A stretch of DNA of 64,000 nt from Desulfovibrionaceae bacterium (GTDB lineage: Bacteria; Desulfobacterota; Desulfovibrionia; Desulfovibrionales; Desulfovibrionaceae), in the NCBI GenBank assembly GCA_015233395.1, contig JADFXV010000008.1, positions 1 through 64,000 of the forward strand. Direction: 5' to 3'. The notes beneath the pieces were generated by a model, which made no database searches, was not told the origin of the DNA, and saw only the letters and a list, made by a program, of their open reading frames with translations. This document shows, piece by piece, positions 22,884-31,151 of this stretch (the first letter of the stretch is position 1; each line of letters begins with the position of its first letter). Made by a program: the position numbers and the translations under genes.

Positions 22884-23309
22884 ATGGCTGACAAAGAGAT
22901 CAAACTGGAAGTGGTCACCCCGGACAAGATGGTCCTGTCACAGACCGTCGAGTACGTGGGCTGCCCCGGCGTCGCCGGCGAGTTCGGCGTTTTGCCCAAC
23001 CACATCCCCTTTCTCTCCGCCCTGGGGATCGGCAACCTCCATTACAAAAAGGCCGGCAAGACGTTCTACGTCTTCGTGGCCGGAGGTTTCGCCGAAGTCG
23101 GCCCGGATCGCCTGACCGTCTTGGCCGAGGTGGCCGAGAAGGCCGAGGACATCGATATCGAGCGGGCCAGAAAGGCCGAAGACCGGGCGCGTAAACGCCT
23201 GGAACAGCAGAACGACAACGTCGATTTCGCCCGCGCCCGGGTGGCCCTGCAACGGGCCATCACCCGCATGTCCGCCATGAACGCGGCCAAGTCCACCGGC
23301 ACGGCCTAA
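22884..23309 (+). CDS. atpC: ATP synthase F1 subunit epsilon
   Basis: 141 residues. Beta-barrel domain ([11 protein letters not shown]-like start, [16 protein letters not shown]) and C-terminal two-helix domain (RARKRLEQQ ... RAITRM) typical of the regulatory epsilon subunit. Last gene of the operon; an intrinsic terminator follows about 20 bases later. Confidence 0.97.
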   Translation: MADKEIKLEVVTPDKMVLSQTVEYVGCPGVAGEFGVLPNHIPFLSALGIGNLHYKKAGKTFYVFVAGGFAEVGPDRLTVLAEVAEKAEDIDIERARKAEDRARKRLEQQNDNVDFARARVALQRAITRMSAMNAAKSTGTA

Positions 23310-23330
23310 CCGATCGAGTGCAATGCGATC

Positions 23331-23363
23331 AAAAGGCGGCTCCGCGAGGGGCCGCCTTTTTTT
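23331..23363 (+). terminator. Intrinsic terminator of the atp operon
   Basis: AAAAGGCGGC and GCCGCCTTTTTTT flank a short loop, forming a GC-rich stem followed by seven Ts, 21 bases after the atpC stop. Textbook rho-independent structure. Confidence 0.93.
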
Positions 23364-23379
23364 GTGGGAAGAAGAGAGA

Positions 23380-23450
23380 ACCGGGGGGGAACCCTTTTAA
23401 AAAAAGTTCCCCCCCGGGCCCCCCTTCCGAAAATTTTATCGGGGTAGGGC
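23380..23450. repeat. Intergenic hairpin element, copy 2
   Basis: Twelve-base perfect arms (23381-23392 with 23406-23417; CCGGGGGGGAAC against its complement) enclosing a TTTT/AAAA tip, followed by GGGCCCCCCTTCCGAAAATTTT. It matches the copy at 27531-27595 in arm pattern and 3' tail. It lies downstream of the atpC terminator in the 349-base gap before glmU, which contains no gene. Confidence 0.75.
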
Positions 23451-23543
23451 GCGAGCCATTCATGGAGCGTGCGTTCAAGCGCATTGAGTTTCCCCCGAGA
23501 AATCATTAGAAACATTCCAATGGGCGAGTTGAATAGGAAACCG

Positions 23544-23690
23544 TAAAAGTTTTGGGAGGCGGGGATCCGGGGGAGCAACCGTGGGACGGCGGTCCCTTTG
23601 TTCAGATGGGGAGAGCAGAAAATGTCTTCATTTTCGCGCCCTCCCCTCCGAACGAAGGGCAAAAGGTTCCTCCCCCGATTCATCTTTGTT
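23544..23690. repeat. Composite intergenic hairpin element with nested hairpin, copy 3
   Basis: Leader GTAAAAGTTTTGGGAGG, then outer arms CCGGGGGAGCAACC (23567-23580) and GGTTCCTCCCCCGA (23665-23678), pairing with one mismatch. The loop holds an ~84-base insert with its own hairpin: GGGGAG/CTCCCC base, GAAAATG/CATTTTC upper stem and TCTT loop. A near-identical arrangement occurs at 54936-55070. The element ends about 25 bases before the glmU start. Confidence 0.75.
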
Positions 23691-23712
23691 TCCTCCCCAT
23701 AAGGATATCCAC

Positions 23713-25092
23713 ATGAATCCAAACGTCGGCGTGGTGGTCATGGCCGCGGGCAAGGGCGCCCGCATGTTTTCGGAGTCGCCCAAGGTGTTGCGGGCGATTC
23801 TGGGCGAGCCCATGCTCTGGTATGTCTACGACCAGCTCGAACAACAGTTCGCCGGGCGTATTCACACCGTGATCGGCTTTCGGGCCGGCGAGGTCGAGGC
23901 CGCCTTCCCGGGCCAGGCCGGGCGGTTCGTCTTGCAAGAGCCGCAGCTCGGCACCGGCCACGCCTTGCAGTGCGCCTGGAAGCATGTCGTCAACGCCGGC
24001 TACGAATATGTGCTCGTGATCAACGGCGACACCCCGCTCGTCCCGGCCGCGCTTTACGCCGAGCTTACCGAGCGCGCCCTGGCCGCCAAGGCCGATCTGG
24101 CCTGCGTCACCCTGACGCTCGCCCAGCGCAACGCCTTCGGCCGCGTCCTGCGCCATCCCGACGGGAGCGTCGCCGCCGTGATCGAGGCCAAGGACTACGA
24201 CGCGAAGCTGCACGGAAAAAACGCGGGCGAGGTCAACGCGGGCATCTATCTCTTCAAGACCGAAAGCATCGGCCCCCTGCTCGACCGGCTCACGAACGAC
24301 AACAAAAGCCACGAATACTACGTCACCGACCTGATCGGCCTGGCGGTGTCCGGGCGTCTCACGGCGGCGGCCTACAATTTCGGCGACGCGCCCGAGCTGA
24401 TGGGCGTCAATTCGCCGCTCGATCTCGCCGGCGCCGAAGAACTGCTGCGACGCCGGATCGTCGCCGACTGGCGGGAGCAGGGGGTGATCGTGCGCCAGGC
24501 GGACAGCGTGCGCATCGGCCCCAAGGCGGCCATTGCGCCGGGAGTTGAGATCACCGGGCCGGCGGAGATTTACGGCGAAACGAGAATCGCCGCCGGCGTC
24601 ATCGTCGCTTCGCACACCGTTTTGCGGGATTGCGCGATCGCCGAAGGCGCCAGGATCGACAATTTTTCGCATTGCGACGGCTCGCTCGTGGGCCCGGGCT
24701 GCACGGTCGGGCCTTACGGCCGCCTGCGCCCTGGCAGCGTGCTTGAGCGAGGAGCGCACGTGGGCAATTTCGTGGAGGTCAAAAAGAGCGTGCTGCACGC
24801 GGGCGTCAAGGCCAACCACCTCTCCTACCTGGGCGACGCCGAAATCGGCGCCGGGACCAATATCGGCGCGGGCACGATCACCTGCAACTACGACGGGAAA
24901 TCAAAGCACAAGACGGCCATCGGCGAGCGCGTCTTCATCGGCTCGAACACCGCCCTGGTCGCTCCGGTCTCGGTCGGCGACGACGCCCTGGTCGCGGCCG
25001 GCTCGACGATCACCAAGGACGTTGCGCCGGGCGCTCTCGCTTTCGGCCGCGCCCGGCAGGAGACCAGGCCCCGGCGCAAAATAAAGCCTTGA
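23713..25092 (+). CDS. glmU: Bifunctional GlmU: GlcN-1-P acetyltransferase / GlcNAc-1-P uridyltransferase
   Basis: 459 residues. Makes UDP-GlcNAc for wall and lipopolysaccharide. N-terminal pyrophosphorylase domain: VVMAAGKGARMFS-type nucleotide loop, QLGTGHAL, INGDTPL, AKDYDA, NAGIY. C-terminal left-handed beta-helix acetyltransferase: GPYGRLRPGS, GNFVEVKKS, NHLSYLGDAEIGAGTNIGAG-type repeats, ITCNYDGKSKHKT. The frame runs further 5' through the repeat element, but the ATG at 23713 has AAGGAT 7 bases upstream and gives the proper N-terminus. Confidence 0.97.
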   Translation: MNPNVGVVVMAAGKGARMFSESPKVLRAILGEPMLWYVYDQLEQQFAGRIHTVIGFRAGEVEAAFPGQAGRFVLQEPQLGTGHALQCAWKHVVNAGYEYVLVINGDTPLVPAALYAELTERALAAKADLACVTLTLAQRNAFGRVLRHPDGSVAAVIEAKDYDAKLHGKNAGEVNAGIYLFKTESIGPLLDRLTNDNKSHEYYVTDLIGLAVSGRLTAAAYNFGDAPELMGVNSPLDLAGAEELLRRRIVADWREQGVIVRQADSVRIGPKAAIAPGVEITGPAEIYGETRIAAGVIVASHTVLRDCAIAEGARIDNFSHCDGSLVGPGCTVGPYGRLRPGSVLERGAHVGNFVEVKKSVLHAGVKANHLSYLGDAEIGAGTNIGAGTITCNYDGKSKHKTAIGERVFIGSNTALVAPVSVGDDALVAAGSTITKDVAPGALAFGRARQETRPRRKIKP

Positions 25093-25124
25093 TTTTTGAC
25101 AGGCCAACGTCTAAGGAAAAAGTT

Positions 25125-25301
25125 ATGGAAATCATCAATATGTTGGAGGAGCGCATTCTCCAGCTCCTGGAGAAGCTCAAGAAAACCGAGCAGGAGAACA
25201 AGGCGCTTCGCGAACAGCTTGACGCCGAACGGCAAAGCAAACAATCCGTGGCGACGCGGATCGATGCGCTCTTGAAGAAGATTCAAGAGGGTTCGGCCTA
25301 A
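25125..25301 (+). CDS. Small coiled-coil protein, ZapB-like
   Basis: 58 residues, almost entirely one coiled coil (MLEERILQLLEKLKKTEQENK...). Start at the ATG with AAGGA 7 bases upstream; a TTG further 5' is less likely. It lies directly before zapA, 13 bases apart. Size, composition and the zapA neighbour suggest a ZapB/DUF904-type division factor that bridges ZapA to the Z-ring, but coiled coils are low in information, so the identity is inferred mainly from context. Confidence 0.65.
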   Translation: MEIINMLEERILQLLEKLKKTEQENKALREQLDAERQSKQSVATRIDALLKKIQEGSA

Positions 25302-25314
25302 GATTTGGCGAGCA

Positions 25315-25608
25315 ATGCCGAACTACACCCTCTCGATCTTGGACCTGGAAGTCACCTTTCGCACTGACGCCGGGCCGGAAAGGGTGGAGCGCGCCAAGGC
25401 TTTGCTTGAGGACAGGTACCGGAAGCTCAATTCGGACGGACGGAATTTAAGCAAGGAGAAACTGCTGACATATGTGGCCTTGGGATTGGCCGACGACTTG
25501 ATTCTTTCCTACCAGCAGCACGGCGAACTCGAAGCCAAGATGAGCCGGCTGTTGACGACGATAAATTCTTTGAAGACGCCGCTTCTGACCGATGAAACGG
25601 CCGATTAG
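25315..25608 (+). CDS. zapA: Cell division protein ZapA
   Basis: 97 residues. Promotes FtsZ bundling at midcell. N-terminal globular part with TLSILDLEVTFRTDAGPERVERA and C-terminal coiled coil, as in ZapA. It lies after the ZapB-like gene and immediately before the 6S RNA, the widely conserved zapA-ssrS order. Confidence 0.88.
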   Translation: MPNYTLSILDLEVTFRTDAGPERVERAKALLEDRYRKLNSDGRNLSKEKLLTYVALGLADDLILSYQQHGELEAKMSRLLTTINSLKTPLLTDETAD

Positions 25609-25610
25609 TT

Positions 25611-25781
25611 TCCCTGGGGTTCTCGTGATTGTCGATTGATTTTTGTACCTTTCTCAAAAATCGGGAGCCGCTTCCCCGGACCGGTGCGCATGCCCGCGCG
25701 AGCGGGGAGCCTGATGGCCGGACAGCAGCGCCCACCTTGCATGCAAGGTTCAAAAAAGTCGACGACACGGCTCTCCGGGGT
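25611..25781 (+). ncRNA. ssrS: 6S RNA
   Basis: About 171 bases directly after zapA. The ends (TCCCTGGGGTTCTCGTG and CACGGCTCTCCGGGG) pair into the long terminal stem. The interior has the recognisable 6S pieces GGTGCGCATGCCCG, GAGCCTGATGGCC and ACCTTGCATGCAAGGTTCAA, in the order seen in E. coli 6S RNA, with an unpaired central bubble expected between them. 6S RNA mimics an open promoter and sequesters sigma-70 RNA polymerase. Ends are estimated from the pairing. The following 174 bases before rny carry no gene. Confidence 0.85.
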
Positions 25782-25955
25782 TTGAGTTTCGACGCCGCGC
25801 GTCCCCCGTCGCCGGACGCGTGACGATCAGCATAGATTGCCGGCCGGCCTTTCAATCCCAAAGCAGACATTTCTCCCTGCCCTTTCCGCGTCCAGGCGCG
25901 CCGCAAGCGCGCCGCACTACCGGGCCCTAGGCCCGTATACGATAAAGGAATTCCC

Positions 25956-27515
25956 ATGGAACATCTCGACCTGATTTTCGGCGTCGGCGGTCTTTTTCTC
26001 GGCGTGCTCGCCGGCTTTGCGCTCAACAAGTACATTTCGGCGAAAACTCTCAAGGAATCCGAATCCCTGGCCAGCCGCATCCTCGACGAAGCGCGCAAGG
26101 AAGCCCAAGCCCAAAAAAAAGAAATCATCCTCTCGGCCCAGGACGAAGCCTACCGTCAGAAGTCCGAAAACGAACGCGAATACAAGGAACGCGACGCCAG
26201 CCTGAAAAAGCAGGAAACCCACCTCCAGGAAAAACTGGAAAAATTCGAGGACAAGTTGGAAAAACTCGGGGCGCGCGAATCCGACATCCTGGCCCAGGAA
26301 AAAAATCTCGCGGCCAAGGAACGTCTGCTTCTCGAACAAGAGGAAAATCTGGCCCAGGCCTCCGCCGAACACCAAAAAAAGCTCCAGGAAATTTCCGGCC
26401 TTTCCGTCGAAGAAGCCCGGCAGCTGCTGCTCGATGAAATCGAGAGCAAAACACGCCACGAAGCGGCCAAGATGATCCGTCAGATCGAACTCGAAGCCAA
26501 AGAGGCGGCCGACAAGAAAGCCAAGGAAATCCTGTCGCTGGCCATCCAGCGCTACGCCGGGGATTACGTCTCCGAACAGACCGTCAGCACCGTGACTCTG
26601 CCCAGCGAAGAAATGAAGGGCCGCATCATCGGCCGCGAAGGCCGCAACATCCGCGCCCTGGAAGCGGCCACCGGCGTGGACCTGATCATCGACGACACCC
26701 CGGAAACCGTCATCCTCTCGGCCTATAGCCCGATCCGCCGCCAAGTGGCCAAGCTGGCCCTGGAACGCCTGATCTCCGACGGCCGCATCCACCCGGCCCG
26801 CATCGAAGACGTGGTCAAAAAGATCGAACAGGAACTGGAAGTCAAACTGCGCGAAATCGGCGAACAAGCCACCTTCGACATTGGCGTCCACGGCATCCAT
26901 CCCGAAATCGTCCGCCTGCTCGGACACCTGCACTACCGCACCAGCTATTCCCAAAACGTGCTGCAACACTCGCTGGAAGTGTCCTCGCTGTGCGGCATCA
27001 TGGCCGCCGAACTGGGGCTGGACGTCAAACGCGCCAAACGCGCCGGACTGCTCCACGACATCGGCAAGGCCGTGGATCACGAAATCGAAGGGCCGCACGC
27101 CATCATCGGACGCGACCTGGCCAAGAAATACAACGAATCCAAGGAAATCGTCCACGCCATCGAGGCCCACCACGAAGACACGCCGCCCAAATCCATCCTG
27201 GCCGTCCTGGTCCAGGCCTCGGACTCGCTCTCCGGCGCCCGGCCCGGAGCGCGCAAGGAACTCCTGGAATCCTACGTCAAACGCTTAGAAGACCTGGAAA
27301 ACCTGGCCACCGGCTTCGAAGGCGTGGCCAAGGCCTACGCCATCCAGGCCGGACGCGAAATCCGCGTCATGGTCGATTCCGAATCCGTGGACGACGACAA
27401 AACCTACCTGCTCTGCAAAGACATCGCCAAGAAAATCGAAGACAACCTCACCTACCCCGGACAAATCCGCGTCACAGTCATCCGTGAGCGGCGAGCCGTA
27501 GTGTTCGCGAAGTAG
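25956..27515 (+). CDS. rny: Ribonuclease Y
   Basis: 519 residues. Membrane-anchored endoribonuclease that starts mRNA decay. N-terminal helix (~5-25), long charged coiled coil (~35-180), KH domain ([29 protein letters not shown]) and HD domain ([11 protein letters not shown] ... [13 protein letters not shown]), then the conserved C-terminal domain ending [14 protein letters not shown]. Normal length. It follows the 6S RNA and is followed by two hairpin elements before tyrS. Confidence 0.97.
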   Translation: MEHLDLIFGVGGLFLGVLAGFALNKYISAKTLKESESLASRILDEARKEAQAQKKEIILSAQDEAYRQKSENEREYKERDASLKKQETHLQEKLEKFEDKLEKLGARESDILAQEKNLAAKERLLLEQEENLAQASAEHQKKLQEISGLSVEEARQLLLDEIESKTRHEAAKMIRQIELEAKEAADKKAKEILSLAIQRYAGDYVSEQTVSTVTLPSEEMKGRIIGREGRNIRALEAATGVDLIIDDTPETVILSAYSPIRRQVAKLALERLISDGRIHPARIEDVVKKIEQELEVKLREIGEQATFDIGVHGIHPEIVRLLGHLHYRTSYSQNVLQHSLEVSSLCGIMAAELGLDVKRAKRAGLLHDIGKAVDHEIEGPHAIIGRDLAKKYNESKEIVHAIEAHHEDTPPKSILAVLVQASDSLSGARPGARKELLESYVKRLEDLENLATGFEGVAKAYAIQAGREIRVMVDSESVDDDKTYLLCKDIAKKIEDNLTYPGQIRVTVIRERRAVVFAK

Positions 27516-27530
27516 GAAGAGAATAAGAGA

Positions 27531-27595
27531 ACCGGGGGAGGAACTTTTTAAAAAAAGTTCCTCCCCCGGACCCCCTCCTCAAAAATTTTGTAGGG
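27531..27595. repeat. Intergenic hairpin element, copy 4
   Basis: Perfect 18-base arms (27532-27549 with 27552-27569; CCGGGGGAGGAAC plus five Ts), then GACCCCCTCCTCAAAAATTTT. It starts 16 bases after the rny stop and could end rny transcription, though no U-tract directly follows the stem. The tail is nearly the same as in the copy at 23380. Confidence 0.8.
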
Positions 27596-27651
27596 AGTGG
27601 GAAAAAGCGGCAAATGCGTTGATATTTTACTCACTCCATTACATAACCCAT

Positions 27652-27722
27652 TAAAGTTTTTTGGAGATGGGGGTTCGGGGGAAGAACCTTTTGTTCACAA
27701 AAGGTTCTTCCCCCGATCTTCC
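27652..27722. repeat. Intergenic hairpin element, copy 5
   Basis: Leader AAAGTTTTTTGGAGATGGGG then perfect 20-base arms (27675-27694 with 27697-27716), of the form TCGGGGGAAGAACC plus TTTTGT, ending CCCCCGATCTTCC. It abuts the tyrS start region. It is the clearest uninterrupted copy; the versions at 23544 and 54936 have extra sequence at its tip. Confidence 0.85.
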
Positions 27723-27747
27723 CGCCAATCTTCCTCCCGGACCCCCA

Positions 27748-29037
27748 ATGAATATCTACGACGACCTCTCCTGGCGCGGGCTGATCAATCAAACCTCGGA
27801 CGACGCCGCGCTCAGGGCGCATCTGGCCACGCCCGGGCGCGGCATGTATTGCGGTTTCGATCCGACCGCGTCGAGCCTGCACATCGGCAACCTGGTGCCG
27901 CTTTTGGCCTTGCTGCGCATGCAGCGCGCCGGGCACGCGCCGGTGGTGTTGCTCGGCGGAGCCACCGGACTCATCGGCGACCCCAGCGGCAAGGACAAGG
28001 AACGCCAGCTCAAAACCCCCGAAGAAATCGCCGCCTCGGCCGAACGGATCAGGCAGCAGGTCACGCCGCTATTCAAATTGGACGGCGACGCCGCCTGCAA
28101 GGTCCGGGTGGTCGACAACCACGACTGGATCGGCAAACTCTCGGCCATCGAACTGTTGCGCGACGTGGGCAAGCATTTCACGATCAATTACATGCTGGCC
28201 AAGGATTCGGTCAAAGGCCGGATCGGCCGCGAGGAGACCGGCATCTCCTACACCGAATTCAGCTACATGATTTTGCAGGCCTACGATTTCTACCATTTGG
28301 CCAGCCAGGCCGGCGTCAGCCTGCAAATCGGCGGCAGCGACCAGTTCGGCAACATCACCGCCGGTCTTGAACTCATCCGCCGCAAACTGGCGGGCAAGGA
28401 ATGCTACGCCCTGACCTTCCCGCTGATCACCACCGCCAGCGGCGCCAAATTCGGCAAATCCGAGAAAGGCGCGATCTGGCTCGATCCCGAGCGCACCTCG
28501 CCCTACGCCTTCTATCAGTACTGGATGAACGCCGATGACCGCGACGTAATTAATTATTTGAAATATTTTACTTTCTTGAGTGAAAATGAAATCGTCGTCC
28601 TGGAGCGCGAACTGGCCGACAGCCCGCACCTGCGCGCCGCCCAAAAGACCCTGGCGGGCCTGGTCACGGAGATGATCCACGGCGCCAGCGAAACCGAAAA
28701 CGTGGTCCGGGTGAGCGAAGCCCTGTTCGGCAAAGCGCCGCTTTCGTGCGTGGACGTGAAAACGCTCCTGGCCGCCATCGAAGGCGCGCCCGGCAAAACC
28801 TACGCCAGCCTGGACGAAATCCCGGCCCTGCCCGAACTGCTGGTCGAACTCGGCCTTGCCCCTTCAAGAGCCCAGGCCAAAAAAGACATCAAGGCCGGCG
28901 GCGTCTACATCAACAACCAGCGTGTCGCCGACGAAGCTTTCAGGCCCGCCCAGGGAAATTTCGTCGGCGAAATGGTCATGCTCGTGCGCCGTGGCAAGAA
29001 AAGCTACGCTGTCGTCACATGGGATAAACCGAACTAG
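27748..29037 (+). CDS. tyrS: Tyrosyl-tRNA synthetase
   Basis: 429 residues. Class I synthetase. HIGH-type motif SSLHIGNLVPL, YMLAKDSV and tyrosine-pocket region, GGSDQFGNI, and the KMSKS equivalent KFGKSEKG; the C-terminal S4 RNA-binding domain is ~360-425 (SRAQAKKDIKAGGVYINN). The frame is open through the preceding hairpin element, but the ATG at 27748 gives the proper N-terminus. No good Shine-Dalgarno is present there, perhaps because the element displaced or remodelled the leader. Confidence 0.96.
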   Translation: MNIYDDLSWRGLINQTSDDAALRAHLATPGRGMYCGFDPTASSLHIGNLVPLLALLRMQRAGHAPVVLLGGATGLIGDPSGKDKERQLKTPEEIAASAERIRQQVTPLFKLDGDAACKVRVVDNHDWIGKLSAIELLRDVGKHFTINYMLAKDSVKGRIGREETGISYTEFSYMILQAYDFYHLASQAGVSLQIGGSDQFGNITAGLELIRRKLAGKECYALTFPLITTASGAKFGKSEKGAIWLDPERTSPYAFYQYWMNADDRDVINYLKYFTFLSENEIVVLERELADSPHLRAAQKTLAGLVTEMIHGASETENVVRVSEALFGKAPLSCVDVKTLLAAIEGAPGKTYASLDEIPALPELLVELGLAPSRAQAKKDIKAGGVYINNQRVADEAFRPAQGNFVGEMVMLVRRGKKSYAVVTWDKPN

Positions 29038-29046
29038 GATCTGCTT

Positions 29047-29090
29047 CGGAAGTTTTTGGGAGGTGGGGAGTTGCTCCCCCGATTCTCCCT
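29047..29090. repeat. Short copy of the intergenic hairpin element
   Basis: GGAAGTTTTTGGGAGGTGGGGAG then TTG then CTCCCCCGATTCTCC: leader and 3' tail of the element around a reduced 6-bp stem (29065-29070 with 29074-29079). It lies between the convergent tyrS and thioesterase genes. Confidence 0.6.
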
Positions 29091-29110
29091 TCCCCTCCAC
29101 TCCACTCACT

Positions 29111-29596
29111 TCATTTCGAGGACGGCCCTTCCCGCTCCTTTTCCTTGCGGCGCGTTTCGCGACGGTCCAGGGCTTCCTCGAAACGGCGTTTTTCGTCTTC
29201 GGTTTCAAGCAGCAGCGGCGGGGCCTGGCCGGGCTTGCCGTTTTCGTCCAGGCAGACGTAGGTCAGATAGGCCGAGGCGCAGTGGCGCACCTCGCCGGTG
29301 AAGAGATTTTCGGCCTCGACCCGCACGCCGACCTCCATCGAACTCTTGCCGACCATGTTCAGGCAGGCCTTGAAGGTGGCCATTTCCCCGACAAAGATCG
29401 GACGCAGAAAATCCATGCGGTCGATGGAGGCGGTCACGGCGTTGCCACGGACATGACGCATGGCCACGATGCCGCCATAGGTGTCGATACACTTGAGAAT
29501 GACGCCGCCATGGACGTTGCCGGCCGGATTGGTGTCCTGCGGCAACATCATGATCGCGGCGAAAATGCTCGAATCGCTGATCCGCTTCGGCTTCAT
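29111..29596 (-). CDS. Hotdog-fold acyl-CoA thioesterase
   Basis: 161 residues. YciA/BFIT-type acyl-CoA hydrolase. Hotdog signature PQDTNPAGNVHGGVILKCIDTYGGI with the catalytic Asp/Asn region, then the second strand block DFLRPIFVGE. Start at the ATG preceded by AAGGAGG 5 bases upstream, rather than earlier in-frame starts. The charged C-terminal tail (RRETRRKEKERE) is outside the domain. The acyl substrate cannot be told from sequence. Confidence 0.9.
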   Translation of the reverse strand: MKPKRISDSSIFAAIMMLPQDTNPAGNVHGGVILKCIDTYGGIVAMRHVRGNAVTASIDRMDFLRPIFVGEMATFKACLNMVGKSSMEVGVRVEAENLFTGEVRHCASAYLTYVCLDENGKPGQAPPLLLETEDEKRRFEEALDRRETRRKEKEREGPSSK

Positions 29597-29644
29597 GCGG
29601 CCTCCTTGGCGCCTGAATACACTGGGGCTCCGCCCCAGACCCCG

Positions 29645-29667
29645 CCGGGGGCGATGATCGCCCCCGG
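29645..29667. repeat. 23-base perfect palindrome, second copy
   Basis: Identical to the palindrome at 10095-10117 (11-base arms, core GCGATGATCGC), again followed by GGA and C runs, and preceded by GGGGCTCCGCCCC. It lies upstream of the thioesterase gene, so unlike the rnc copy it is not between convergent 3' ends. Confidence 0.75.
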
Positions 29668-29711
29668 ATCCCCACGACAATATTCTCCCGAATCCATTTC
29701 AAATACGTCTT

Positions 29712-29758
29712 CGGGCCGATGCTCCATTTTCGCTGTGCGAAAATGGAGCATCGGCCCG
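29712..29758. repeat. Perfect 22-bp hairpin with TTTTCGC-TGT-GCGAAAA apex
   Basis: Arms 29712-29733 and 29737-29758 are exact inverted repeats around TGT. It lies immediately upstream of another hairpin element copy, in the 238-base gap between fliI and the thioesterase gene. A hairpin with the same apex but different outer arms is at 54334-54378. Confidence 0.8.
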
Positions 29759-29759
29759 T

Positions 29760-29825
29760 ATGAAGTTTTTCGAAAGGGGGTTCGGGGGGAAACTTTTTTT
29801 CAAAAAAGTTTCCCCCCGATTCTCT
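29760..29825. repeat. Intergenic hairpin element, copy at the fliI 3' end
   Basis: Leader TGAAGTTTTTCGAAAGGGGG then perfect 18-base arms (29782-29799 with 29802-29819), TCGGGGGGAAAC plus six Ts, ending CCCCCCGATTCTC. It starts about 10 bases after the fliI stop (minus strand) and could serve as its terminator. Confidence 0.8.
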
Positions 29826-29834
29826 TTCTTCCCT

Positions 29835-31151
29835 TTACTCTCCGGCCAAGGTTTTGAGTTGGGCGAAGGTTGTTTCGAGGTCGGATTGTTCTTCGACGAC
29901 TTGGCGCAGAAATTCCTTGATCGGTCCGACCATGCGCAGCGATTCGTCGATTTCCGGGCTGGAGCCGGGCGCGTAGGCGCCGATATTGACCATATCTTCG
30001 ACGCGTTGGTAAGCGGCCAGCAGGCGCACCAGTTTGCGTCCGGCGCCGATAACGTCCTTGGGCGTGACGTCGGTGCGCAGACGGCTGATGCTTTTGAGGA
30101 TATCGAGCGCCGGGAAATGGCCCTGGTCGGCGAGATCGCGGGTGAGCACGAAGTGGCCGTCGAGGATGGAGCGGGTGGCGTCGGCGATGGGTTCGGTGAA
30201 ATCGTCGCCGTCCACGAGCACGGTGTAGATGCCGGTGATGCTGCCTTTGGCGGTTTTGCCGGCGCGTTCCAGAAGTTTGGGCAGGTGGGCGAACACCGAG
30301 GGCGTGTAGCCGCCTCTGGTGGGGGGTTCTCCGGCGGCCAGGCCGACTTCGCGGCCGGCCATGCAGAAGCGGGTGACCGAGTCCATCATGAGGATCACGT
30401 CGCCGCCCTGGTCGCGGAAATATTCGGCCATGGCCGTGGCCGCGTAGGCGGCCCGTTGGCGCACGAGCGGGCTTTGGTCGGAGGTGGCCACGACCAGCAC
30501 GGAGCGGGCCATGCCTTCGGGGCCCAGATCTTTTTCGATGAATTCAAGGACTTCGCGGCCGCGTTCGCCGATCAGTCCGATGACGTTGACGTCGGCCTTG
30601 GTGTAGCGGGCGATCATGCCCATGAGCGTCGATTTTCCGACGCCGCTGCCGGCCATGATGCCGACGCGCTGGCCTTTGCCCAGGGTGAGAAAGCCGTTGA
30701 TTGCCCGGACGCCGACATCGAGCGGTTCGCTGATGCGCGGGCGGGCCAAGGGGGAGGGCGCGGCCGCGTAGAGCGGGTAGTGGCGTTTGGGCGTGATCGG
30801 GCCGAGGTCGTCGAGCGGATTGCCGAAGGCGTCGATGGTGCGGCCGAGATAGCGCCGCCCGACCGGGACGATCGGGGGCTGGCTGGAATTTTTGATCAGC
30901 GTTCCCGGACCGATGCCCCGCATATCGCCGTAGGGCATGAACAGGCAGGCGCCGTCGCGGAAACCGACCACCTCGGCGGCGATGGGCTCGGCGCCCTCGC
31001 CTCCGGGCATGAGATGGCAGACCGAGCCGAGCGGGGCTTTGATGCCCATGCCTTCGGCGATCAGCCCGACCACCTTGGAGACCTTGCCGAACGCCCGGCT
31101 GGGTTCCAGCCCGCGAAGCAGGCTCAGGCAGCCTTCGGTGTCAAAACTCAC
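29835..31151 (-). CDS. fliI: Flagellum-specific ATPase FliI
   Basis: 438 residues. Hexameric ATPase of the flagellar type III export apparatus. Walker A GIMAGSGVGKST, Walker B VILMMDSVTRFCMA and the FliI/SctN block GREVGLAAGEPPTRGGYTPSVFA are present. Last gene of the flgB-to-fliI run; its start overlaps fliH by 4 bases. Confidence 0.97.
   Translation of the reverse strand: MSFDTEGCLSLLRGLEPSRAFGKVSKVVGLIAEGMGIKAPLGSVCHLMPGGEGAEPIAAEVVGFRDGACLFMPYGDMRGIGPGTLIKNSSQPPIVPVGRRYLGRTIDAFGNPLDDLGPITPKRHYPLYAAAPSPLARPRISEPLDVGVRAINGFLTLGKGQRVGIMAGSGVGKSTLMGMIARYTKADVNVIGLIGERGREVLEFIEKDLGPEGMARSVLVVATSDQSPLVRQRAAYAATAMAEYFRDQGGDVILMMDSVTRFCMAGREVGLAAGEPPTRGGYTPSVFAHLPKLLERAGKTAKGSITGIYTVLVDGDDFTEPIADATRSILDGHFVLTRDLADQGHFPALDILKSISRLRTDVTPKDVIGAGRKLVRLLAAYQRVEDMVNIGAYAPGSSPEIDESLRMVGPIKEFLRQVVEEQSDLETTFAQLKTLAGE

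Noticed and set aside
23380-23450. Second terminator for the atp operon
   Set aside because: The hairpin has no following U-tract and belongs to the dispersed element family; the terminator at 23331 already suffices.
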